From Oxyruncus cristatus (taxonomy: Eukaryota; Chordata; Aves; Passeriformes; Cotingidae), in contig VXAY01000767.1 of NCBI GenBank assembly GCA_013399855.1, forward strand, positions 2,040,023 to 2,104,022: a stretch of 64,000 bases of DNA. Reading direction: 5' to 3'. Shown here piece after piece: positions 23,288-35,700 of this stretch (the stretch's first letter is position 1; the number at the start of each line of letters is the position of its first letter). A model generated the notes under the pieces. That model made no database searches, was not told the origin of the DNA, and worked only from the letters and a program-made list of their open reading frames with translations. Position numbers and translations under genes: made by a program.

Positions 23288-23423
23288 GCCCATAACAAAG
23301 ACTGAAATGTAATGGGTACATCATTTTCTCAGCTCTTTCCTTCCTGAGAATCAAGTCCTAATAACATGGCATTGATTATAATTCAGAGATTCTTATTACA
23401 ACTGCAAAAGGTGAAATCTCTCC

Positions 23424-23429
23424 TTTATT
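23424..23429 (-). terminator. ACMSD: Proximal candidate polyA signal for ACMSD
   Basis: AATAAA on the minus strand about 230 nt after the stop codon, giving a short 3' UTR. It is the first canonical signal downstream of the stop. Confidence 0.55.
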
Positions 23430-23658
23430 ATGAAAGCAGGGATTTCAGAATTGTTTAAAAAGAGCCCAAATCCTCAAATGCACAGCAATACCTGTGCATA
23501 CTCATTTCCAGTACCCTTGTTTTTGTTTTGGAAATAACAGGAGACTGTTAGATACTTGTCAAATTTCTTTTTCACCTGTACAATTGCACTTGCCAACAGA
23601 AGCATCCTTAAGGATCCACCGTTGTTTCCACAGTTTAGCCTCTTCAGTGTCTTCATAA

Positions 23659-23721
23659 TTACTCAAATTGTTTTCTACTAAGACCCAAGAATTCCAGAGC
23701 ATTTCCAGCCTTCAGTTTATC
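23659..23721 (-). CDS. ACMSD: ACMSD exon 10 (terminal)
   Basis: This 63-nt exon encodes [20 protein letters not shown] and a TAA stop. The C-terminus matches the family ending (GLxRKQFE). The acceptor is TTTTTACAG. Confidence 0.96.
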   Translation of the reverse strand, partial: DKLKAGNALEFLGLSRKQFE

Positions 23722-26700
23722 CTGTAAAAACAAAACACATATTATATGCTTGTTCTTAACTTATATTTAACTCAAATGCTTTTAGTTGTGCTTTAAAAGG
23801 AACTCCTGCAAGGAGACTAAAGGGCCTCTGCAGAAATCAGTGTACTACACTGATTTTTCGGTGTTCTATCTCATGTCTCAAACCAGAGAGGGGAAAAATC
23901 CTCTAATGTGCAAATCATACCTTCAGTTTATGGTCAAAATCATCCATCGAATCAATCAATTTCCCAGGTTCCAGTTCCCCAAGTGGGAAAGGGTAATCTG
24001 TCCCCAGAATGACTTTGTCCTGGTAATAAAAAAAGTTGCACACTTTGTAGTAACATTGAACAATACAGTTACCTTCTGGATTTTATGATAAACCACAGGA
24101 AATTGGGTGTACGTATTGGACAGATTAATCATGAAAGTGAATATGAGGATAATAACTTTTCCATTAGGGAAAGAACAAAGCTTGAAAACAACAACTCAAG
24201 AGTTTATTGGGTGAATTTAAGGTTGAAAAAATTGCAGGTTACTTGTTAATAATTTTTGTGGTGTCTAACTGAACTTTGGGATATTTTTACTCTGATGCAC
24301 AGAAAGTTCAAAATGCCAGTCCCAGGCCCATGGCACAAATGTCTGTTGCTCGGGTGAATAAAAGACAAATAGGAATTTCCTGCTCAAGTTGACTTTCTGC
24401 ACTGTGAGGCTGGTTAGAAATGTAACCAAGAGGCATCTATGGTTCTACTACTGCTGCAAGTAGTTTGCCTACAATGCAATGATTAATTTTGGCTAAGTGT
24501 TGCCATAATTAAATAGCTAATAAAGGACACACAGAATTATCCCTTCTGATTTTTGGCTTACTCACTGCGTGCTCTGCACTGTTGTGTGCTCTGCAAAACG
24601 TGTATGAGACTTTTTGAAACATTTCTTTAGGAATCTTAGGAAATTCTCCACCAACTCAGAAAATATGCTTGGATTTGCATTCCTGAATTTGAAATTTTTG
24701 TCTACATACACACAGACACACACAAACTTAAAACTACAAATATGTGAGAAGAACGTGTTAACAAGAAATGCAAAGCAACCAAAATTACCTTTTGTGTGAT
24801 ACCTTCAAAGTTGTAATAATGGCAAGGTGACACTACTAAAAGTATGACAGAATGTAGAATTACTACAAACACTGACACTAAAAGAGTATTTAATTTAATT
24901 TAACTGGTATTCAGCTTCAGATAAGAAAACCTAAATCTCATTTACAAAATTTCATGTATTTCTGGAAATCTGTAACTTTTTTAAAATGTCAGTGTCTTTA
25001 ACTGGCACTTGATATTAACTGTGCATTTGAAACACGTACCCGAGAACATGAGTGACATGATATGATTTGTTTCTGAAAGAAAGTCTACGAAAAGAAAATT
25101 CAATAAAAACCTGTGTGCAACGTTCCTGTTATCAGAGATGAAAAGAAATAGGCCCATCCTTGGCAGGGCCACATTGTTATGGGCTCACTTTCACCCTGGA
25201 GTGATATTTCCCCATTTTATCTGCCTTGGGGAGTGCATACTGCCAGCTCTCCTGATTTTATTAAAAGTCTGTTTTTAAGTTTCGTCTCCTGAAGACATGA
25301 ATATTTGAAACCCACAGTTTTCATTAAAAATAGATGTTTTGAAATGTGTCACGAATTTAAAGTCAAGCTGATAAATTTGGGACACTTTTTGTAATGTTTG
25401 AACTCTGTTACCAATAATGACACACGGTGAAGAAAACACGATTCAGTTATTTTTTGAAATGCTTTGTTTTTCCTAGTTGCCAAATGCTTTTTTTCTTTTA
25501 AATTTTTTAACTTCCAGTAGATGTCAGCTGAGAGTCTCCGGAAGAACCTACACAAACCTTTACCCAAAATCCAACCAGAAGAGACACATTCTATTGTTCT
25601 GCCCTATATTGATGTGTTATAATTTATTATGGAAGACCTGCTATAAGATTAATATGGGAGAATTTATACCCCCTGTCTAATAAATCAATTTCTGAGTGTA
25701 GATGAAACAAAATATTTTTAGAGTATGTACTTTTAAGCGTCTAAATATATTCTTTTATTTATAATATTCAATTAAATACCAAGACATTTCATTCAGATAG
25801 CAAAAAACAAAACAAAAAAAAGCTATCTACAAAAACCCCCAACTAATAAAAATACCAGGTTTATATTATAGAAAATGGAATTTCTAAGTAAAGGACAAGG
25901 AAATGCAGATTTTGCCCAGCTATTTACTGGCGAGGTTAAGTAAGGCAGGAAGGTTTGTACATTCTTGTTTACACCTCCCATATACAAACCCAGAAAGAAA
26001 TCCCACAACCTCATTGGAATAATATATATTTTCCTTTTTCTCTCTTTGAAAGTGCTTCACAAGTGTTTGAAAGCTAATCGTGGCATCTATTCATTAGTAG
26101 TAAAACTAAAAACTGTAAATTCATAAGAAAAATTTAGGAGCAGCATCCTGGCTGTGCTACTGGTGACCTTAGGCCATTCATTTATACTCTTTGAGCTTCA
26201 GTTTTGTGGCCAGCTATAAAATGGGGATTGCAATACCTGTCTTCAGCAACCAGACTCAGAGAAGTCCTGTGAAGCCTTTGCAGATAGATAATGCTCCTAG
26301 CATAAGAGTTATACTGTTATATTACTCCAAAGCATATCAACAGTCAATTTTTTCTAGAAGAATTATGGTTTGATTCCTTAATTAGCACAGGTCTCCATTT
26401 GGAAAGGTCTGTGGGGTACTGATTAACCTCGATGGACTCTTTTACTCTACAGAACTTTTTTTCACAGTAGTAGGGACCTGAATTTGAAAATGAACTCAAA
26501 GCTGGTTCACCTTAAGCATGAGTTTGCCCTCTTATGTTAGTAAAATTTGCCTTGAATCTCACCTTCTTTCCTACTATCAGAATGCATCTCAAAAAACAGG
26601 CCAGCTTGCTACAACCAGTTCAGCTCCAATTCTGGCCAGAGAATGTTTTGCTTTTGGGTGAATTCCTCTTGAGGAATCACCATGGGGAAGTTTTTGCCGA

Positions 26701-29700
26701 GATACACTGAATCATTTAATCCCATGTCAACCCAGTTCTTCACTTTTCATAGCCAGCATCACCAGGGATTTTGTGTTTATTTGTGTTCACCTCACGCCAC
26801 CTCATCATGGGGGGAGCGAAGGACGGCGGCAATTTGGCAGTCTCACAAAACTCCCAGAAATGTGTATTTCTGCTTCCTTTAGCTGGGATGGGCTCCAATT
26901 AACCTGCACCCAAAACGAAGAAGGGATAAAATTCTCTGTATGTGACTCACCACAGCTGTCACTGGATTTTAATATTCATCAGCTCAAAGCCAACACGTTA
27001 CATTTGGGTGCCAGGTAGTGGCTGTTCCCTGAGGACCCAGAGCCGTGCCTAAGCACATCTCCTTCCTGCACAGCTCTTAGCCATCCCCTGGAGAGCTGTC
27101 CTACTTCAAACCTTCAGCTCAGAAAATTACAGTGTCATCCTCAAGACTCAATCACATTGTTTTTAGCCCAGAATTTATTAATCTTACATGTGTTGTCCTG
27201 CCAACACACGACTGCACTGAAAGCACTGAGATATTTGGTCTGTCTTTAAGCATTTGACTCATGGAAGGGTATTATGTGAAAATATCAACTTTCATTAGAA
27301 AAAGAGGGAACTTTTTAATCTTCACGATTATAAAGTTTGAAAACGTGATGTGAATGTTTTTTTTTTTTTAAGGATAACATGCCTTAGGCTATGAAAGAGA
27401 TAAAGTTCTCCTGAGTGTTAAAAAGCATTTATGTTTTGGGTATCTGACTCATAACTTTTCAGCACTAGGGTTTCACCTGATGTCTCACTGTTGGAGCTCA
27501 GAATGCTCAGAGGAGAATTAAAGAGGACACCAACATTCTGTGTAGTGTGCTGGCCAAACTTATTGCATTAAGAAACTTAATTTCAGAAGGCTGTTGACAA
27601 AATAAACAAGACACCAGAGAGGTTAATGCTGAGTGACTTTTAGATTATCAGATTACAATCTCTAATCTCTCTCTCCTCGAAGAACTAAATTTCAGTTGCA
27701 AAGACTAATCATGACTAAGGGCCAGAGTCTGCATGTAGTTTCTTGGGATGAATAGTGGAAAAACTGAAGTGTGGTGCAAAGACTGCAGCTTTCCCACAAC
27801 ACCAATAGTTTAGAGCAGCCTTGAGATGCAAAGCTGACCCTAAAGCAGAACTGCTCTGAGACTTGCAGAGCTACACAAGTTCAGACAGAAAAGAGTCAGC
27901 AATAGATTAAGCATCCTGTTGTACTTTCCCTCCTGCTTTGCTCTTGACATCCACGGGTCAGCTTAACAGATTCAGACCAGAAACAGAATCTGTGAGTCTC
28001 AGCCATGCTGAGTCACACAGCTGCTGATTTACCAAGGTCTGTACAACAATGGGAAAACATTTTAAAGCGGATAAAAGGAGATAAGCCAGTGATGTTTTCT
28101 CCTTGCACTGGCAATTTAAAATTCAAGAGCTACACTCATCCCTGTGCACCATAACTGCATGTAGAACAAATATTTGGATGAAAGTGGTCTAGGTTTGGGG
28201 AGATTTCTCAGAAATGGAATAACAGAGGCAAGTGCTGAACTGTTACTCCATAAGCCTTGGGATGTCTTGTAAAATGGACGTGCACATCACAACCAGTAAA
28301 ACTTTTAAGTCTATTATCAAAACACCCTAATGCCACTTGATTACTCTGAGCTACAGGTACATTCAAAAGGTAATGCATAGCAAGAGGTTCTGGGCTGTTG
28401 ACCATGATATATTTGCTATTTAGAGGTTTGCAATAGAAATTAAAAGAAATCACTATTGAGTCCTAGTATCTTGTTAGTGAGCCATCTGGTGCCTAAAACT
28501 TCACCTCTGACACAGAGATGGCAAATGCCACCTGAGTGAATACCCACTGATGTCATAAGAGCTTTCCAATACCAATAGTTTATTAGCAGATCTTTTGACA
28601 AGTAAACTGACCTGGGTTACTTGTTTCTAATGGCAGTAGGCTCCATGGTAGTTTCTTTTTGGGGCTCCTTCCACAAATCTATTTTTAGCTCATGGTTGAT
28701 TTCAGAAAAAAGATATTTTGTCTCCTCAGCTTCAAGCTGTAGTGTTACTGTATGCATACATACATAGACACTTTACAAAAACTTTCTATAGTGTTGTTTC
28801 AAGCTATGGTTTTGCTGTCACATTGTGGAATTTTTCATGGTTCTCCAAATGCAAAGCTCTCCTGAAAGTCACAAGTACTGCAGGCGAGCTGCAGGCAGAA
28901 TTCCAGTCTCAAAGCTACAGATTTCCTGTGCAGCATGAACAGAAAACCCACGGATTTCAGAGTGTGAGACCTGAGCTCGGAGTACCCCAACAAAGAAAGC
29001 AATAGTGCTGCATTATTAATTGTGGCTGGCCTAGGCAGGTGACTTCTGTACCAGTTCTAGTGCAGATTTACTGCAGTAACCTGGTCAGCCTGTTAGACAT
29101 GAAAGTGGGAAATCAGCAGAATCTTTTCTGTAAAAAGAAAACATTTGGCTGAGTGGTCTTTGTGAACTTTGGTCATACAAGAGGCCCTAAGGACAGCAAC
29201 AGCCCTACACTCTGTTAGCCTAGAAAATAATGTACAGAAAACAGGACTACTGCTGCTGAGACAAGAAAGTCAGTGTCAGAGCCTGTATTTCTGTTTTTGA
29301 CATCTGGTAGATGTCTGCCTGCTGGCTGCAGAAACTCCAGGAGGTCCAGAGATCAAGACACAAATACAAGTCCCTTGTTGATTTGTAGTGATCCATTGGA
29401 AGTTGGCCATGATGCCATCTTCAAGCCCTTCCTGAGCATTTACTAATGAGAAAGGATTATTTGAATTTTTTTGGATTTTTTTTCTGTCCCATGCTGATTT
29501 AAACAAGTTGCTAAACTACAAAGATTTCTTCACAAATAATGAAAATATTTTTGCAAACCCGTGATGTTTAACGTTCTCTCCAGGATCCTCACAAAAGCTC
29601 CAATATTGACTTTCTTTTCTGTCTGTAACTTCCCAAGTGGAAATACAATTTGATTTCTTCAAGTGTACACTTGAATTTTAAAATCAAGCCATTTGAAAAC

Positions 29701-32700
29701 AAGGCTCCACATGAAGCAGTCCCATCCTCAGCAAGATTACAGAAGGAACTAGCCTCACGGAACTAAGATTCACAGGGCATGATTTCTGGGATTAAACCCA
29801 CAATTTCAATAAGTTCAAACAGTAAAAATATTATCAACATGGCAGAAACCCATCAGTTTATTTCACTGGGTGAAGCTGTTGTCTTCTTCCTGCTTTCTTC
29901 TTCTCTTCTCCTTCTGCTGTTTCATAGAGAATTAAAAAATGACTCACCCTCTTCTGGAAGCATTAAAACTCACCTCTCCTATGATGCTTGTCAGCAGCCT
30001 TAGTGCACCTGGGTCATGGACAAGAGAGTCTGTGTAAAATGAGCCAAGATATTTCCTTGGATCCACCTTGTTATCCATCGCACACAAGTCAGGGCGCACG
30101 TTGAATCCATGGGAGATTCTCCCCACTGTGTATGGGAAAGCTCCACCTGCAAGAAGAAATTTTTAACAACAGCAGCCGAAAATAACGTAGGAGGGGAAAA
30201 AAAAGCCACATTATCACCAAAGACCCACAAGTTTTACTGTCAGCTGTTTAGAAAGTGCTCTGCACCAGCAATTTTTTTGTTCCTTCCCCTTCATTAACTT
30301 CTTTCTCTATTGCCCTCACTTCTTCACTACTGTCCAAATTCATCCTGCTGCTTCTTTGTCCCTTTCCTTAAATCATCTCCTGTCCCTCCCCTTAAATCAT
30401 CTCTCCCTCCTTGTTTCCCTTAAGGGGTATTTTAGCAGTTCAAACACTGGTTGAAACAGGCCCGACAGTGTTCATATGAGCAGCTGATCTGGGGTAATAG
30501 TGCTCAGCTGGTGGCAGACTTAAAGTGCTTGAAGCCTTGATCCTTAGCTGGGATACCAGAAAATACAGCTGTGACACGCTTAGCTGAGGAACTGGAGTTT
30601 CACATGCTACATTACTCACCTCCATGTGCAAAGCAAACTTTCAGCTTAGGAAATTTTTCAAAAATTCCTCCCATAATCATGGAGCAAATGGCCATGGTTG
30701 TTTCTGTTGGCATGCCTGGGAAAAAAACCAGCTTAATTGTACAAGAGTTTTACTTTTTCAATTTTCTCTTTGGTTTTTGAATGTTATCTGAATTTTCTTC
30801 CCTTAGCTTTGAGCCTACTGAAAAAAAATAATAGTCACAGGGCAGCTGCCAAAGATCACACAGTATTGGCATTAGAGGGACACAGAGCTGAACTTTAATT
30901 AACTGAAATGAAGACACAGGACTGGAAGTTCAGATGTTCTGAATTCTAAGTCCAGTTTTCACTCTACAGCACTAGGACAGATGACAGGCAGGTTGGGTAT
31001 GTCCTGAAATACAGCACAGGCTTTATTCCTGGTATCCAAGCTCAAAGACTAGTCTGGAATATGCCACTTCTGACCTGTGCTTCTGGATTCCTTTGGTGTG
31101 GAAAGGGTGGCAGATGTATTGGTGGATATTCCAACAGAGATTTGGTGTTTAGTTATGACATGGTGTCAGTTCCTACAGTTGTGAAATAACCTCTTTCTCT
31201 CTCTTTGCCACTGGCTAAGTTGGATGGCCAGTGTTAGGAACATAACAGCATTTTCTGTTCCTACAGAAGGCCTCAACTTCTGAGCTCACCCAGCATGTTT
31301 AGAATATCATGCCATCTAAACACCTAACTTCAGACATCCAGCTTAAAGTTAGGAAATGAGTTCTCCTCATCTCTGGGGGAAACAATGCCCATCCAGCTCA
31401 AAAGGTTGTTTTACGTTACTGTTCCACCATACGCTCAGATGCAAAGCCTTGTAAGTCTTTGCAGGAAAATATTTTATTTATACTTTGTTAAGTAAAGGCA
31501 ATAATTTTATCCTCTTTTAGAATCTGTGTTGTTGAGCCTGCTCTCATTAAGATTAATTAATCTTGTTTTAAGTCACTGCACCGGTGATTGGGACAGCAAG
31601 ATTTTCCAGTGTATACTACAGAACATATATTATGTGTGTATTATGTATGTTTTTCAGAACTGAAGTCAGTGCAAAACCATGCAAACCAAAACTACGCAAA
31701 ATAGAGTCAGTGAGGGTGGAAAGAGGTCTAAGCATCTCGAGGTAGCAGAATAACCCTTCTCCTGCTATTCAAAGTTGTTCTGATTTACCACCAGACGGGG
31801 AAAAAACAGAAACTAGATAATGCCCTGTATCTGTGGAGTGCTTTCAAAATACATGCTGTTCCAGCTACAGTTGATGTAAAGTTGAACTTATTTCCTCTCT
31901 GGCTAACCTATTTCTAGGAAATAATCCAATAAATTCCAGGAAGTAATGTTTAGTTTTGCCTAGTCTTTCATTCACTCCCGTTACTTTTGAGGAGCTCCTT
32001 TCAGAGACAATACATTTTTCCTTAGTCATCTGCTCTTTGTGTTGAAGACATAAATACTATGTTATGTTGAAAATCTGAATGATTTTAATTCTAAGTATTT
32101 AAAAGTTGGGCGAACTAAAGCTTAAAGCCAAATGACTGCTGAATTTACACAATAGACTTAATCATACTACTTGATTAAAAAAAAAGTTTGATAGAAAATC
32201 CATTTTTTATCTGTACTGGTACTTTGCAACAATCTGCTGAGCATAATCCAGTTCATAAATTTAGGCTAAGCAAAGTAAATATGCACTTACCTATTAGCCA
32301 GGGAAACCAATATTTGGACATCCTCCCATCTATCTGCATGTCCCAGGGATGCACAAAGAGACAGCAATTCAATTTTTCTGCAGCCTGCAGCAAAAGAAAA
32401 AGTCTAAACCTTGACTAATTATACCAAAATACATCTTTTTTTCTTAGTCATGTTTAAAAATTACCTGCAAAACTGTACTGAGCAGTAGTACTAGTATGAA
32501 AATAAGCCCACAAGTAAGAACTGTAAGCAATAGTTGCTTATATTTACTCCTCTGGGCCATAATCTGAAGTCCTTACCCAGTTCCAAAGTTCCTTCTGTGA
32601 CCACAGGTTGGAAATAGAGATGATAATACATTTTTAGTAAGCCAAGTGTTCCTCACATTAATGCAGGACAAAAATGCTTTTCCAGCCATGTTTTCCGGCC

Positions 32701-35700
32701 ATTCTGAAGTAAAAAACTCAGTTCAAGCAAAAACTCCTTTGGTTTCTTTATACATATGAGAATGAATCCTCGTAATGTTTTATGGAACAATTTTAGGATG
32801 GTTTTGCAGAATTGTTCCAGCTGTATTCAGGAATTTTCATGTGAGTTGCACTACTTTTATCCCCTTTGGCCTTCTGCCTGGCTTTAAAAAAAGGTAAAAA
32901 TATTCCTAATCTATCCTAAGTGTTCAAAATACGGCTGTATTCTGATCAGGAATCCATCTCCGTGCAAGTATATTAATTTTTCCAAAATTATTGACATCTT
33001 AGGAAAGGAAAACAGAAGAACAATGACAGATGCTGACCCTGACTGAGTAATTTAACTATTTGCTTAAATTTAAATCTATAATCATCAGAGTCATTCATAT
33101 GCTTAACCAGGATTTAACAGCTTCGTTTTGTCAGATGTATTTCTGGACCTCCTCTTGTTGCTAAGGAGATTATCACACATTTGAAAAAATTTGGTTTTGT
33201 TTACCTATACATGCATAAATAAAGCTGCAACTTTTGGGTTGTGGGGAGTAATCACCATCTACATTTGTAAACTAAAAATAGAGATTCAAATACTGTCTTG
33301 GTAGATTGACAGAGTTCATTGTCAAATATGGCTTAATTTCCCAATCTGTATTACCCAGGGATGTTTCTAAAAATGATGGAGGTTACTTCCTACATGTGTG
33401 AAACATAAGCTGAAGAATGTACAGTGTAAGAGAGAGATCCCAGTACAAGAGGGAGATCTCAGCACCAGAGACATGGAGTTACTGGAGGGAATCCGAAGAT
33501 GATGAAGGGACCGAGCATCTCTCCTGGAAGGAAGTGCTGAACAGGGGATTGGACCAGATGGCCTCCAGAGGCCCCTCCCAACATCAGCCATGCTAAGATT
33601 CCATGATTATGGGCATCTACATGTGATAACTGACTGTATATATCCATATAAAAACAAACAGTCCAGGTCCTGCACTAACAGAATTCTTGGATAAATTGGG
33701 CATCCTGAAATATAACCTCTGTGTCTCAGTTTCAAGCAGACAGCTCTAATAACTTGTGAAACAGATGCAGAATGTACATTGATTAAAGCTGTAATTTAGA
33801 CAAATGACCATCCTCATCTGGACCTCAGGCTATTTAAGAAATTCAATCTAAAAATTCATTTAATAATCAATGCATTGTTTGGAACCTTTGGTCCTATTTA
33901 CATAATTCCACATGGTATTTTGGCTCTATAGGTATCTCTGATGATCTCAGGGGGTTTATCAATTATTTCAATAGGATTGATTACGGCAACTTGAACCCAA
34001 ATGCAAACTGGGCAGAAATGCTTTATTTGATACTGCACTTACCCTCACAAACCAAGAAGGCAACTCTACAGTGCAAACTCATATAATAAAAAAAAATTGG
34101 TACTCATTATTATAAAATATGTTTCATGTTGCATTATTGTAATTATATCCTATAATGAATTGCCGTATACAATTAAAGCTGAGTCTCTCTGATCACTAAA
34201 CAGATTGGAAGGCTCAAACCATGACTGAATGTGCTCCAAGATATTTTTAGACAGAATTCCACATCACAGAATTCCCCCCAAAGAAGGAAAGAAACAGTCA
34301 CTCACGGCATAAACGTCGTACAGCTCTGGGGCATTCAGGTCCCACTCGTTGACATGAGACCCTATTTGCACTCCAGGAAATCCCAGTTCCTTCACACAGC
34401 GATGCATTTCCTTCACAGCCAGGTCTGGAGCTTGCAGGGGTAACGTACCCAGGCCCACAAACCTCTTGGGGTACTTCTTTACTGTAGCAGCCAAGTCATT
34501 GTTTAATATCTGAGCTAGGTCTAAAGTATCCTGAGGTTTGGCCTGGTAAGATATTAAGCGGAGTAGTACATTAAAATATAGTTCTCAAATGTCATCACCT
34601 TTGGAAGATATTGGATAAATATCACTGCAAACAACTGAGAGATGGGGTTTGAGCCTAAATTTGCTTTACAGTTCTGAATAGCTGGAAATCTGCAGGACTA
34701 AATTCTGCCTCACTTCAAAACCTCTGGGTGCAGTTCTTCTTCTTGTCTTGAATGTTTTATCAACTGCTCTTGCCTTTGCTGCTCAGGAGGAGTGTAATAA
34801 AGCCCAGGTTGATGATGCATTTGAGCATCTGGTCTTTTGTGTAAACCAGTCCCCTGTTTCTGTTTATCCCACTGCAAAAACTTCAGTATATAATTTTTAA
34901 ACATAGCAATGAATATTTACGCTCCTTTTACTGGAGACGAAGAAATAAAAAGAAATGTAAGATGCTGCAGCATGAAAATTCTACAGAGAAAACTTAAACA
35001 AACTTCTCTAATATTTAGAAGGAGAAAACAGTCATAATTCTAATAAGGGGAGTGCAGTATCCATTCAGTCAATCTCCATTTTTCCCCCCAATAAGTATTT
35101 AATGGAAGATATTCCCTTAGACAGCAGAGTAAAGTTTTAAAGAGATGTTGCTCAACAAGAAATTCTGAAAATTGGTGGTACTTTCTTATATGTAGGCTTA
35201 ATACAATGGCTTTAATGTAACCCATCTATTTACATATAACATCTTGACTTGTACACGTCACTAAATAGTCAAATTGAGAATGTATTTAGAACAGCATTTT
35301 GCTATGACTTATCCTCTCAGCCTGTTTTTATTTTTGAAGCATTAAAGATCACCATGAAGGGAACATATTAACTTAAATTTGCTACTGAATTTTAAGATTT
35401 AAATATTCTAGGTCACTGAGCCCTGTGCCACATTTAAAAGAAAGTGGAACAAGACCACAAATATATCTTTTATATATTTGGGTTTTTTTCCGTGAGAAAA
35501 TACTGTTTGATGTCTAACTTTCCTGGAATCTGTACATATAGGTCTACCTGTTAAGGACAGATCCATGTAGTGTAAATTCTTTCTCCCCATTTTCAGCTGC
35601 CCCCATAAGAGAAGAGATCTAGCTGTTGTCTCCTTCTTTCCCTCCGTGTGTGCTCCGGAGTGGAGCTTTGCCAGGACACCCTGCTGGCTCTTCTGAGACC

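Larger units (their letters stand above)
30147..34305 (-). other. ACMSD: ACMSD introns 5, 6 and 7
   Basis: Introns 7 (30147-30619), 6 (30716-32290) and 5 (32385-34305). They hold a possible MIR-like remnant near 30850-30970 and a CR1 3' fragment ending near 33605. Nothing else recognised. Confidence 0.7.
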
